Made by a program: the position numbers and the translations under genes
From: Pseudomonas hydrolytica
GTDB lineage: Bacteria > Pseudomonadota > Gammaproteobacteria > Pseudomonadales > Pseudomonadaceae
NCBI RefSeq assembly: GCF_021495345.1
Contig: NZ_CP099397.1
Location: 2,728,001 to 2,792,000, forward strand
DNA: 64,000 bases
Direction: 5' to 3'
Shown here: one piece after another, positions 50,118 to 58,807 of the stretch
How the letters are laid out: the number at the start of each line of letters is the position of its first letter
Numbering within the stretch: the first letter of the stretch is position 1
Notes under the pieces: model-generated
Told to the model about the DNA's origin: nothing
What the model saw: the letters and a program-made list of their open reading frames with translations, nothing else
The model's database searches: none

Positions 50118-52391
50118 ATGTCCCTCGATCTTGAAACCATCCCCGATACCGTCGTGCAGGGCGACCTGCTCGAAGCCGAGGAATCGCCCCTTTCGCTCAG
50201 CCTGCAGGACTTCGTATCCGAATTCGGCGACGAACTGCTCGACTCTCTCAACCGCGCCAACCCGCCGGTCTACGCCGGCCAGGCACAGGTGCATCGGCAA
50301 ATCGTCGTCGCCAGCCTCAAGCGGCAGTTGTTCGCGGCGCAAGCCGATGTGGTCCATGCCGTCGCCGAGCTGTTGGTCGACCGTGGAGAGCGCGCGGCGA
50401 TCGTCAATGGCGAGATGGGCTGCGGCAAGACGACGGTGGGCATTGCCACCGCCGCCGTGCTCAATGCCGAAGGCTATCGCCGCACCCTGGTGCTCTCGCC
50501 GCCGCATCTTGTCTACAAGTGGCGGCGGGAAATTCAGGAGACGGTTGCCGGTGCCAAGGTCTGGGTGCTCAACGGACCGGACACGCTGGTCAAGCTGCTG
50601 AAGCTGCGCGAGCAGTTGGGCGTATCGCCACAGGGCCAGGAGTTCTTCGTCCTGGGCCGCGTGCGCATGCGACTGGGTTTTCACTGGAAGCCGGTCTTCA
50701 CCCGGCACCGCACTCGTCACGGCGAAGTGGGTGCATGTCCTGACTGCGGCCAGGTCATCACCGACCTGGACGGCGAACCGATCAATCCGATCGAGCTCGA
50801 AGCCGAGGAATACCGCCGCAAGTGCAGCCAGTGCGCCACGTCGCTGTGGACGCTGATTCGTCCAAGGAGCCTGTCCGCCAGCGACCAGTCCTCTGCCGTG
50901 CTCAAAGCGCTGAAACGTATTCCCACCATTGGTGAAGTCACCGCGCAGAAGCTGATGCAGAAGTTCGGTGATGCGTTCCTCGCGTCGATGCTCGGCGACA
51001 ACATCCACGAGTTCATCAACCTGATGGATGGCAACGGCGAACTGGTCTTCTCGGATCGGCAAGCCCACCGGATGGAACGGGCAATGGCAAGTATGGAGTT
51101 CGGCTTCGGCGAGGGCGGCTACCAGCCGTCCGAATTCATCAAACGCTACCTGCCGCAAGGCACGTTCGGCCTGCTCATCGCAGACGAAGCGCACGAGTAC
51201 AAGAACGGCGGCAGCGCCCAAGGCCAGGCCATGGGCGTACTGGCGGCGAAGTCGCGCAAGACCTTGCTGCTCACCGGCACGCTGATGGGCGGTTATGGCG
51301 ACGACTTGTTCTACCTGCTGTTCCGCGCCTTGCCTGGGAGGATGATCGAAGACGGCTACCGGCCTTCCAAGAGCGGCAGCATGACGTCGGCTGCGATGGC
51401 ATTCATGCGCGATCACGGCGTGCTCAAGGACATCTACTCCGAGAGCACGGGCACGGCGCACAAGACCGCCAAGGGCAGCAAGATATCGGTGCGCACGGTC
51501 AAGGCACCCGGTTTCGGTCCTAAAGGCGTGCTGCGCTGCGTCTTGCCGTTCACCGTGTTCCTCAAGCTGAAGGACATCGGTGGCAACGTGCTGCCGCCTT
51601 ACGACGAGGAATTCCGCGAGGTCGCCATGGATGACGAGCAGGCCTCCGCCTACCGCAACCTGTCGGCGCGGCTGAGCCAGGAACTGAAACAGGCCCTGGC
51701 GAGACGCGACACGACGTTGCTGGGCGTGGTTCTCAATGTGCTGCTGGCCTGGCCGGATACGTGCTTCCGGGCGGAGACCGTCACGCATCCGCGCACGCGC
51801 GAGCTGCTGGCGTTCGTCGCTTCCCAGTTCAACGAACTGGAAGTGATGCCCAAGGAGCGCGAGCTGATCGAGATCTGCAGGCAGGAGAAGGCGGAAGGTC
51901 GCAAGACCCTGGTCTACAGCGTCTACACCGGCACACGCGATACGACCTCACGGTTGAAGATGCTGCTGGAGCAGGAAGGTTTCAAGGTGGCGGTACTGCG
52001 TGCAAGCGTGGATGCCTCTCGCCGCGAGGACTGGATCGCCGAGCAGCTGGATCGCGGTATCGACGTACTCATTACCAATCCCGAATTGGTGAAAACCGGC
52101 TTGGATTTGCTGGAGTTCCCCACGATTGTCTTCATGCAGTCGGGCTACAACGTGTATTCGCTTCAACAAGCCGCACGCCGCTCCTGGCGCATCGGCCAGA
52201 AGCTGGCGGTCAAGGTGATCTACCTGGGCTACGCCGCCACCTCGCAGATGACCTGCCTGGCGCTGATGGCCAGAAAGATCATGGTGTCGCAGAGCACGTC
52301 GGGAGACGTGCCCGAATCCGGGCTCGAGGTTCTGAACCAGGATGGCGACTCGGTAGAAGTGGCTTTGGCACGGCAACTCGTTGCAGCCTGA
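50118..52391 (+). CDS. SNF2-type DEAD/DEAH helicase, ICE-encoded
   Basis: The 757-residue helicase has Walker A NGEMGCGKTTVGIA (97-110), DEAH box LLIADEAHEYKNGG, LTGTLMGGYGDDLFYLLF (motif III region), and the C-terminal motifs LVYSVYTGTRDTTSRL, LITNPELVKTGLDLLEF and the Snf2 motif QQAARRSWRIGQ. A cysteine-rich insertion (CPDCGQ and CSQCATS, around residues 210-255) may bind zinc. Such helicases are found in this ICE class. It could serve element replication or act with the adjacent methyltransferases on DNA. Confidence 0.88.
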   Translation: MSLDLETIPDTVVQGDLLEAEESPLSLSLQDFVSEFGDELLDSLNRANPPVYAGQAQVHRQIVVASLKRQLFAAQADVVHAVAELLVDRGERAAIVNGEMGCGKTTVGIATAAVLNAEGYRRTLVLSPPHLVYKWRREIQETVAGAKVWVLNGPDTLVKLLKLREQLGVSPQGQEFFVLGRVRMRLGFHWKPVFTRHRTRHGEVGACPDCGQVITDLDGEPINPIELEAEEYRRKCSQCATSLWTLIRPRSLSASDQSSAVLKALKRIPTIGEVTAQKLMQKFGDAFLASMLGDNIHEFINLMDGNGELVFSDRQAHRMERAMASMEFGFGEGGYQPSEFIKRYLPQGTFGLLIADEAHEYKNGGSAQGQAMGVLAAKSRKTLLLTGTLMGGYGDDLFYLLFRALPGRMIEDGYRPSKSGSMTSAAMAFMRDHGVLKDIYSESTGTAHKTAKGSKISVRTVKAPGFGPKGVLRCVLPFTVFLKLKDIGGNVLPPYDEEFREVAMDDEQASAYRNLSARLSQELKQALARRDTTLLGVVLNVLLAWPDTCFRAETVTHPRTRELLAFVASQFNELEVMPKERELIEICRQEKAEGRKTLVYSVYTGTRDTTSRLKMLLEQEGFKVAVLRASVDASRREDWIAEQLDRGIDVLITNPELVKTGLDLLEFPTIVFMQSGYNVYSLQQAARRSWRIGQKLAVKVIYLGYAATSQMTCLALMARKIMVSQSTSGDVPESGLEVLNQDGDSVEVALARQLVAA

Positions 52392-52404
52392 TCCATGCAC
52401 CCAT

Positions 52405-52438
52405 GCCGGCGGTCCTTCGGGCTGCCGGCTTTTCTTTT
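52405..52438 (+). terminator. Terminator after the helicase gene
   Basis: GCCGGCGG...GCTGCCGGC hairpin followed by TTTTCTTTTTC. Confidence 0.8.
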
Positions 52439-52459
52439 TCCTCTACGTTCCCGCAGTGA

Positions 52460-52654
52460 TCACAGTTCCAACCCCTGCGCCAAGAAACTCACCAGTTCAA
52501 GCGGGCTCTGGCTATCGACCACCTTGTAGATCAGATCGCGCTTACTCCGCGGCAGCAACTTCACACAACGCTTCGCCGTCGCTCTCACGGCAGCGTCAGT
52601 TCCATGTATTCGCGCGGCCAACAGCAGCGCGAGCGTAGCATCTGTAAGAGTCAT
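52460..52654 (-). CDS. Small unknown protein (64 aa), minus strand
   Basis: A 64-residue helical basic protein (TLTDATLALLLAARIHGTDAAVRATAKRC, LIYKVVDSQSPLELVSFLAQGLEL). I recall similar small proteins in PFGI-1-type elements at this place, without a function. No strong ribosome site is visible upstream of the ATG. 197 bases without a gene separate it from the T4SS operon. Confidence 0.5.
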   Translation of the reverse strand: MTLTDATLALLLAARIHGTDAAVRATAKRCVKLLPRSKRDLIYKVVDSQSPLELVSFLAQGLEL

Positions 52655-52851
52655 GAAATCGCTTACGTCAATTGACAGCGGCAGTTTACCGCCTCACCCG
52701 CCATATATTCACCTCGGACGGCCCTGATCACCAAGCAGTCGTGAGGCGTAATTCGTCCACAAGAATCGGCATCACAGAGATTCCCTTTGTTTGCTGATAT
52801 GGCCTCGCGCAATGGCGATGGTCTCGGCTCGACCTTGCCGAGAGCCGAGCC

Positions 52852-53373
52852 ATGCACGCCATCCGTTCCTACTGCAGTTGCCTGCTGTTGGCCGCACTCG
52901 CGGCCGGCTGTGCAACGCCTCCATCGCCCCCTCCCGCTCCCGCTCCCGCTCCCGATGAGGTTACAGCTCCAGCGCCGGAGTACATCCCGGTCGCCCGCTA
53001 CGGCCGCTACACCCTGGTCGAGCTCGCCCCGACGGCCGCCCAGCAGGATCTACTGCTGCAGGTGGTCGACGTATCCATTCCCGACACCCTCAACGCCAAC
53101 GTCGCCGACGCGCTGCGCCATGTGTTGCAGCGTTCTGGCTACCAGCTGTGCAACGGACGTGAAACCGACACGCTGGGCAGCCTCCCGTTGCCGGCCGCGC
53201 ACTATCACCTTGGCCCGCTGCAGCTGCGCGACGCCCTGCTGACCCTGGCTGGGCCGGCGCGGACGCTGCACGTCGACCACAGCGCACGCCGCATTTGCTT
53301 CATCCAGCCCTTTGACACACCTGCCGACGCGCCGGATACAGCGCCCAGTGCCGTCGGGGAGTCGCAGCCATGA
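52852..53373 (+). CDS. pilL: PilL-like lipoprotein, first gene of the ICE type IV secretion operon
   Basis: A 173-residue lipoprotein: the signal peptide ends in LAALAAGC with the lipobox cysteine at residue 20, followed by a Pro/Ala-rich stretch. The PFGI-1 PilL core follows (YIPVARYGRYTLVELAPTAAQQDLLLQVVDVSIPDTLNANVADALRHVLQRSGYQLC). PilL proteins of this class start the pilus/secretion block of PAGI- and PFGI-type elements. The stop overlaps the next start by four bases. Confidence 0.85.
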   Translation: MHAIRSYCSCLLLAALAAGCATPPSPPPAPAPAPDEVTAPAPEYIPVARYGRYTLVELAPTAAQQDLLLQVVDVSIPDTLNANVADALRHVLQRSGYQLCNGRETDTLGSLPLPAAHYHLGPLQLRDALLTLAGPARTLHVDHSARRICFIQPFDTPADAPDTAPSAVGESQP

Positions 53374-54023
53374 CGACGATGCCAGGCAGTGGGCAACACC
53401 GGCACGGCACGCTACTGCGCGCCGCCACCATCACCTGGTTGTTGCTCATCAGCGCCGCCGTCGTGATCGATCACGTCGCGCTGTCGGGGCTGGCAGCACA
53501 GGTCGAAACCAACACACCCGGCCTGCAGGTCGCCGTGCTGGAAAAGCGTCTGGCCGAACTGATCCAGCAGGTCGAGCAAGCCCAGCAGCAACCGGACGCC
53601 CTGCCCCAGGCACGCTACGAAGTCGAGCGCCAGGCGTTGGAGCAACGACTGAACGCCATCGAGCAGGCACTCGGCAGCCGCCCGACAGCGGACAACCTGC
53701 TGCCGCTGCAAGCCCGCATCGAGCAGCTGGAAATGCGGCTCAGCACACCTCGCCCGGCGCCAACGCCCCCGCCCCGTCCTCGGGCAGCCGCCCCCACCAC
53801 ACCGAAGATCATCGAGCCGCCATTCCGGGTGATCGCTGCAGAGCTGCGCGCCGGCGAGCGCTTCCTGTCGATTCTGCCAGCCGCCTCGGGCGCGCTCTCG
53901 CAGGTTCGCCTGCTGCGCCCCGGCGAGACCGAAGCCGACTGGCATCTCGAAACCATCGAAGGGCGCACGGCCGTGTTCCGCCACGGCGACGACATCCGTC
54001 GCCTGCCCGTTCCCGCGCAGTAG
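53370..54023 (+). CDS. ICE membrane-anchored protein (T4SS operon, unassigned)
   Basis: A 217-residue protein with one membrane segment (ATITWLLLISAAVVIDHVAL), a periplasmic coiled coil (about 50-125, Gln/Glu-rich), a Pro-rich linker, and a C-terminal beta unit (PFRVIAAELRAGERFLSILPAASGALSQVRLLRPGE). It sits at the position usually occupied by TIGR03748- or PilL-associated proteins of this ICE class. I cannot name the family firmly. Overlaps with neighbours show coupling. Confidence 0.65.
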   Translation: MTTMPGSGQHRHGTLLRAATITWLLLISAAVVIDHVALSGLAAQVETNTPGLQVAVLEKRLAELIQQVEQAQQQPDALPQARYEVERQALEQRLNAIEQALGSRPTADNLLPLQARIEQLEMRLSTPRPAPTPPPRPRAAAPTTPKIIEPPFRVIAAELRAGERFLSILPAASGALSQVRLLRPGETEADWHLETIEGRTAVFRHGDDIRRLPVPAQ

Positions 54024-54032
54024 GAGGGGCAG

Positions 54033-54758
54033 ATGAAGCAGCGCCATATCGCCCCCGCACTGATCGTCCTGCTGACCAGCAACCTTGCCCAGGGCGCGGA
54101 AACCCGCACCGCCGACAACACGCCCAGCCACGAGCGGCCTATGGCCATCGAGCGCACCGACGAGCAACACGCGCGGGACTGGGGGCTAAGCAGCAAGGAA
54201 TGGGTGCGCTACCGGGCACTGATGCAAGGGCCGCTGGGAATCTACTCGCCCAATATCGATCCGCTCACCGCGTTGGGCATCGAGGCGCGTTCCGAGCAGG
54301 AACGGCAGCGCTATGCGGAGCTGCAGGTCCAGGCCGAAGCGCACCGTGTCGAGAAATTACTCGCTTACCAACGGGCCTACGACGACGCCTGGCAGCGGCT
54401 CCACGCCAACATGCCGCGGGTCATCCTCCCCGATGCCGGCCCGGCATTCTCGCCGGCCACGCCGGCAGGGAACGAACGGATCGCCGTATTCGTCAACGAC
54501 GCCTGCGCGGCATGCGATCAGACCACCCTGCGGCTGCAGGCGACGGGCATGGAGTTCGACATCTACGTCGTCGACAGCCGCGCCGACGACGCACGCATCC
54601 GCGCCTGGGCGCAGCGTATTGGGATTGACCCGGCCAAGGTGCGCAGCGGCCAGGTCACGCTCAATCACGACTCGGGCCGCTGGCTGTCGCTGGGCCTGCC
54701 AGGCGACCTACCAGCGGTCGTGCGCCAGGTCGGCGGCCAATGGCAGCGGCAACCGTAA
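54033..54758 (+). CDS. TIGR03759 family ICE protein with a thioredoxin-like CxxC segment
   Basis: A 241-residue periplasmic protein with a signal peptide (HIAPALIVLLTSNLAQGAE). The TIGR03759 core (RTDEQHARDWGLSSKEWVRYRALMQGPLGIYSPNIDPLTALGIEAR) is followed by a thioredoxin-like unit AVFVNDACAACDQTTLRLQ with Cys158 and Cys161. The redox pair suggests a role in disulphide formation for the conjugation pilus. The following gene starts at TAATG, overlapping the stop. Confidence 0.85.
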   Translation: MKQRHIAPALIVLLTSNLAQGAETRTADNTPSHERPMAIERTDEQHARDWGLSSKEWVRYRALMQGPLGIYSPNIDPLTALGIEARSEQERQRYAELQVQAEAHRVEKLLAYQRAYDDAWQRLHANMPRVILPDAGPAFSPATPAGNERIAVFVNDACAACDQTTLRLQATGMEFDIYVVDSRADDARIRAWAQRIGIDPAKVRSGQVTLNHDSGRWLSLGLPGDLPAVVRQVGGQWQRQP

Positions 54759-55321
54759 TGTCGCGTCGTACCGCGCTCGTGCTGTTGGCCTGCGTGCTGA
54801 CCGATACCACTCAGGCGCGGGAAATCCCGCCGCCGGCCTACCAGGTCGCCGCGCAGCGCGCCGGCATTCCCTCGACGGTGCTGTACGCCGTGGCGCTGCA
54901 AGAGAGCGGTATCCACCTGCGCGGACGCCTGGTGCCGTGGCCATGGACGCTCAACGTCGCGGGCCAGCCGCAGCACTACGCCACCCGAGCCGAGGCCTGC
55001 ACCGGGTTGCGCCAGGCACTCAAGCGCACACCTGCCACGCGCATCGACGCCGGCCTCGGTCAGGTCAATCTCGGCTACCACACGCAGCGCTACGCACAGC
55101 CCTGCGACCTGCTCGACCCCTATCGCAACCTCGCCATCGCCGCCGAAATCCTGCGTGAGCAGCACACCCCCGGCGACGACTGGCTGCTCGCCATCGGCCG
55201 TTACCACCGCCCTGCCGGCGGCGCGCCAGCCGCGCGCTACCGCCACAGCGTCGGCCAACACCTGGCCCGCGTGCTCGGCGAGCCCCGACTGGAAATCACC
55301 TCCCGAAGGAACCTGCCATGA
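54758..55321 (+). CDS. Lytic transglycosylase of the T4SS
   Basis: The 187-residue SLT-type enzyme has a signal peptide (SRRTALVLLACVLTDTTQA), the catalytic Glu49 in LYAVALQESGIHLRG, and GLGQVNLGYHTQRY further on, characteristic of soluble lytic transglycosylase folds in ICE T4SS operons (VirB1-like). It opens peptidoglycan for assembly of the secretion channel. An ATG six codons upstream is possible but lacks support. Confidence 0.87.
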   Translation: MSRRTALVLLACVLTDTTQAREIPPPAYQVAAQRAGIPSTVLYAVALQESGIHLRGRLVPWPWTLNVAGQPQHYATRAEACTGLRQALKRTPATRIDAGLGQVNLGYHTQRYAQPCDLLDPYRNLAIAAEILREQHTPGDDWLLAIGRYHRPAGGAPAARYRHSVGQHLARVLGEPRLEITSRRNLP

Positions 55322-55845
55322 AATCCATGACCACCCTCGCCGCCTGCCTCTTTCTGTCGTCGCTGCCAATGATCCCCCAGGCCGACACGCTGACCGTCGT
55401 CGCAGACCATGGCGGTACGTCAGCCCTGCCGTACTACGCAGTGCTGAACCTGCAACCGCGCGCCGGCGTGACATCGCCACGCATCGAGATTCCGCGTCCG
55501 CCAGCCAAAGCGTTCAGCGAAGCCGACATGCTGCCGGTACGCTCGATGCGCCTGTCGCCGGGCGATGTGGCGCGTCGGGTGATCGAAGCGCCGGGGTTGT
55601 CGCCGTTCTTTCTCGTCGGCGACGACGAGCGCTCGCACACCTGGCTGCGCCAGCGGTCACTGCGCCTGCACGAGCTCCATGCGGTGGGCCTGGTCGTCAA
55701 CGTCACGTCGGCCGAGAACCTGGCCGCGCTGCGCGCGCTGGTGCCGGGACTGTCGCTGTCACCTGTTGCCGGCGACGACCTCGCCGAGCGCATTGGCTTG
55801 CGTCACTACCCGGTGCTGATCACGGCAACCGGCATCGAGCAGTGA
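55318..55845 (+). CDS. TIGR03765 family ICE protein
   Basis: A 175-residue exported protein (signal TLAACLFLSSLPMIPQAD) with the TIGR03765 core PRIEIPRPPAKAFSEADMLPVRSMRLSPGDV, FLVGDDERSHTWLRQRSLRLHELHAVGLVVNVTSAENL. The family belongs to the GI-type T4SS operon, role unknown. The start overlaps the transglycosylase stop by four bases. Confidence 0.88.
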   Translation: MKSMTTLAACLFLSSLPMIPQADTLTVVADHGGTSALPYYAVLNLQPRAGVTSPRIEIPRPPAKAFSEADMLPVRSMRLSPGDVARRVIEAPGLSPFFLVGDDERSHTWLRQRSLRLHELHAVGLVVNVTSAENLAALRALVPGLSLSPVAGDDLAERIGLRHYPVLITATGIEQ

Positions 55846-55855
55846 AACGCCGGCC

Positions 55856-58027
55856 ATGGCCCAGCCCCACGCGATCGAGGTGCTGTTACGGCCAGCCGTG
55901 GAGCTGTACACCGTGGCGGTCTGCGCCGCCGCCGCGTTCCTGTCCCTGGCGGCACCCTGGTCGCTCGCGCTGAGCCCAATGATTGGCCTGGGCAGCGCCC
56001 TGGCCTTCGCCACCTTCGGTGCGATCCGCCTGCGTGATGCCCTGGTCGTCCTGCGCTATCGGCGCAACATCCGCCGATTGCCGCGCTACGTGATGACCAG
56101 CCGTAACGTGCCCGTCAGCCAGCACCGGCTGTTCATCGGCCGAGGCTTTCGCTGGGAACAGCGGCACACCCACCGCCTGACGCAGACGTTCAGGCCCGAA
56201 TTTCGCCGCTATGTCGAACCCACACCGGCCTACCTGCTGGCGCGCCGCCTGGAAGAGCGGCTGGAGTTCGCACCGTTTCCACTGTCGAAGCTGGCCAGGC
56301 TCACCGCCTGGGACATTCCGATCAACCCGCTGCGACCGTTACCTCCAGTCGGTGGCCTGCCCCGGCTGCACGGTATCGAACCGAACGAAGTCGATGTCAG
56401 CCTGCCGCTTGGCGAGCGGGTGGGTCACTCGCTTGTCCTGGGCGCGACACGGGTCGGTAAGACCAGGCTCGCCGAGCTGTTCGTGACCCAGGACATTCGG
56501 CGGCGCAACGCGGCGGGAGAGCACGAAGTGGTGATCGTGTTCGATCCGAAAGGCGACGCCGACCTGCTCAAGCGCATGTACGTGGAAGCCAAACGCGCCG
56601 GGCGCGAACGCGAGTTCTACGTCTTCCATCTGGGCTGGCCGGGCTTCAGCGCACGCTACAACGCCGTGGGAAGGTTCGGGCGGATCAGCGAGGTGGCCAC
56701 ACGCATTGCGGGGCAGCTCTCCGGTGAAGGCAACAGTGCGGCCTTCAGGGAGTTCGCGTGGAGGTTCGTCAACATCATTGCCCGTGCCCTGGTCGAGTTG
56801 GGCCAGCGCCCGGACTACCTGCTGATTCAGCGGCACGTCGTCAACATCGACGCGCTGTTCCTCGAATACGCCGCCCACTATTTCGCCCGCACCGAGCCGA
56901 AGGCGTGGGAAATCATCGTCCAGCTGGAGGGCAGGCTGAACGACAAGAACATCCCCCGCCACATGCTGGGCCGGGAAAAGCGCGTGGTCGCGCTGGAGCA
57001 ATACCTCTCACAGGTGCGCACCTACGACCCGGTGCTCGACGGCCTGCGTAGCGCCGTCAGATACGACCGGACGTACTTCGACAAGATCGTCGCGAGCCTT
57101 TTGCCATTGCTGGAAAAGCTCACCACCGGCAAAACCGCACAGCTGCTCGCACCGAACTACTCCGACCTGAACGACCCCAGGCCCATCTTCGATTGGATGC
57201 AAGTCGTCCGCAAAAGAGCCGTGGTCTATATCGGCCTCGATGCCCTGTCGGATGCAGAAGTGGCGGCCGCCGTCGGCAACTCGATGTTTTCTGATTTGGT
57301 ATCGATTGCCGGTCACATTTACAAATTCGGCATTGATGACGGGCTGCCCGGCGCGATGGCTGGAGCAAGAGTCCCGATCAATGTTCATGCCGACGAGTTC
57401 AACGAGTTGATGGGGGCCGAATTCGTGCCACTCGTCAACAAGGGCGGGGGGGCCGGAGTCCAGATCACGGCATATACCCAGACGCTCTCCGACATTGAGG
57501 CCCGTATCGGCAACCGCGCGAAAGCATCGCAGGTGATCGGGAATTTCAATAACTTGTTCATGTTGAGGGTGCGCGAAACCGCGACCGCCGAGCTGCTCAC
57601 CCGGCAACTGCCGAAAGTAGATGTGTACACGACCACCCTGGTCAGCGGTGCCACCGACAGCTCCGATATTCACGGGGCGACGGACTTCACGTCCAATGCG
57701 CAGGATCGCATCAGTACCGCAAGCGTGCCGATGATCGAGCCTGCACATGTGGTCGGTCTGCCGAAGGGCCAGGCCTTTGCCCTGTTGCAAGGCGGGCAGC
57801 TGTGGAAAATCCGCATGCCGCTGCCCGCGCCCGATCCTGACGAAATCATGCCCGAGGATCTGCAGCAGCTTGCGGGCTACATGCGCCAGCACTATGCCGA
57901 AGCCGGCGAGTGGTGGGAGAACCAGGGCATTCCCGGCCTGCAGGATCAGCCGCTGCCCGACGACCTGCTCGATGGTTTCCGCCACCTTGCCGCCAGCGAG
58001 ACAAGCAACGCTGAGGATCGGCCATGA
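55856..58027 (+). CDS. traD: TraD/VirD4-type conjugative coupling protein (TIGR03743)
   Basis: The 723-residue coupling ATPase has two N-terminal membrane helices (LYTVAVCAAAAFLSLAAPWSLAL and MIGLGSALAFATFGAI), Walker A GATRVGKT (196-203), the VIVFDPKGDADLLKRM segment, and Walker B NVHADEFNELMG. It delivers the relaxosome-bound DNA to the channel. The subfamily is the SXT/PFGI-1 TraD type. Four-base overlap with the next gene. Confidence 0.95.
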   Translation: MAQPHAIEVLLRPAVELYTVAVCAAAAFLSLAAPWSLALSPMIGLGSALAFATFGAIRLRDALVVLRYRRNIRRLPRYVMTSRNVPVSQHRLFIGRGFRWEQRHTHRLTQTFRPEFRRYVEPTPAYLLARRLEERLEFAPFPLSKLARLTAWDIPINPLRPLPPVGGLPRLHGIEPNEVDVSLPLGERVGHSLVLGATRVGKTRLAELFVTQDIRRRNAAGEHEVVIVFDPKGDADLLKRMYVEAKRAGREREFYVFHLGWPGFSARYNAVGRFGRISEVATRIAGQLSGEGNSAAFREFAWRFVNIIARALVELGQRPDYLLIQRHVVNIDALFLEYAAHYFARTEPKAWEIIVQLEGRLNDKNIPRHMLGREKRVVALEQYLSQVRTYDPVLDGLRSAVRYDRTYFDKIVASLLPLLEKLTTGKTAQLLAPNYSDLNDPRPIFDWMQVVRKRAVVYIGLDALSDAEVAAAVGNSMFSDLVSIAGHIYKFGIDDGLPGAMAGARVPINVHADEFNELMGAEFVPLVNKGGGAGVQITAYTQTLSDIEARIGNRAKASQVIGNFNNLFMLRVRETATAELLTRQLPKVDVYTTTLVSGATDSSDIHGATDFTSNAQDRISTASVPMIEPAHVVGLPKGQAFALLQGGQLWKIRMPLPAPDPDEIMPEDLQQLAGYMRQHYAEAGEWWENQGIPGLQDQPLPDDLLDGFRHLAASETSNAEDRP

Positions 58028-58773
58028 GGGACCCGGCCGCCACCACCCAGCGCGCGCAGACCCGTCAGCAAGGCTTGCTCGCCAGCATCATCACCCTGCC
58101 ACTGCGCATGCTCGCCGTACTGATCGGCTCGCTGCTGCTGTCGATCATCATCGAGTGCGTCGGCATGCACCTGTTCTGGCCCGACCAGGGCTGGCGTCAC
58201 GCCCAGGGCATGCTCGACTACGAGCTGAACCACCTTTCCACGCACTTCACCCGTAGCGCGGTGGTACAGGAGCCGGGCCGCACCGCGCACCAGATTGTCG
58301 AAGGCGCTTACGAATGGATTTTCGTGAAAACCGGCCTGCTCGACTGGATGAGTCAGGCATCGGCGCGCTCGCGAGCGCCCAGCCATGGAGATGCACGAGA
58401 CATCCGTTTCTACATCAGCCAAGTCTACGCCTGGAGCGAGAACTACCTGATCGCCGCCGCATTCACGATTCTGACGTTCATGGTTCGGCTGCTGGTCCTG
58501 GTGCTGACGCTGCCGCTGTTTCTGCTGGCAGCCTTCGTCGGCATGGTCGATGGTCTGGTGCGGCGCGACATTCGCAAGTTCGGTGCGGGCCGGGAGTCGG
58601 GTTTCATCTACCACCGCGCCAAGGCGAGCCTGATGCCATTGGCGGTACTGCCGTGGATCATCTACCTCACCCTGCCGATCAGCGTGCATCCGCTGCTGGT
58701 ACTGCTGCCGAGCGCGGCTCTTCTCGGCCTGGCGGTGAACATCACTGCGGGCAGCTTCAAGAAGTACCTTTAG
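58024..58773 (+). CDS. TIGR03747/DUF4400 family ICE membrane protein
   Basis: The 249-residue inner-membrane protein has about five hydrophobic segments, among them ITLPLRMLAVLIGSLLLSIIIECVGMHLFW and IAAAFTILTFMVRLLVLVLTLPLFLLAAFVGMVDGLVRRDIRKFGAGRESGFIYHRAK. The latter is diagnostic of TIGR03747 (DUF4400). It follows TraD with an overlap and probably takes part in coupling or channel assembly. Confidence 0.9.
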   Translation: MRDPAATTQRAQTRQQGLLASIITLPLRMLAVLIGSLLLSIIIECVGMHLFWPDQGWRHAQGMLDYELNHLSTHFTRSAVVQEPGRTAHQIVEGAYEWIFVKTGLLDWMSQASARSRAPSHGDARDIRFYISQVYAWSENYLIAAAFTILTFMVRLLVLVLTLPLFLLAAFVGMVDGLVRRDIRKFGAGRESGFIYHRAKASLMPLAVLPWIIYLTLPISVHPLLVLLPSAALLGLAVNITAGSFKKYL

Positions 58774-58807
58774 GTCTGCGCGAAAAACCATCTCCAGCGG
58801 AAGTTCC

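Noticed and set aside
50052..51788. A 578-codon minus-strand frame opposite the helicase
   Set aside because: It is antisense to a clear SNF2-type helicase and contains only high-GC shadow sequence.
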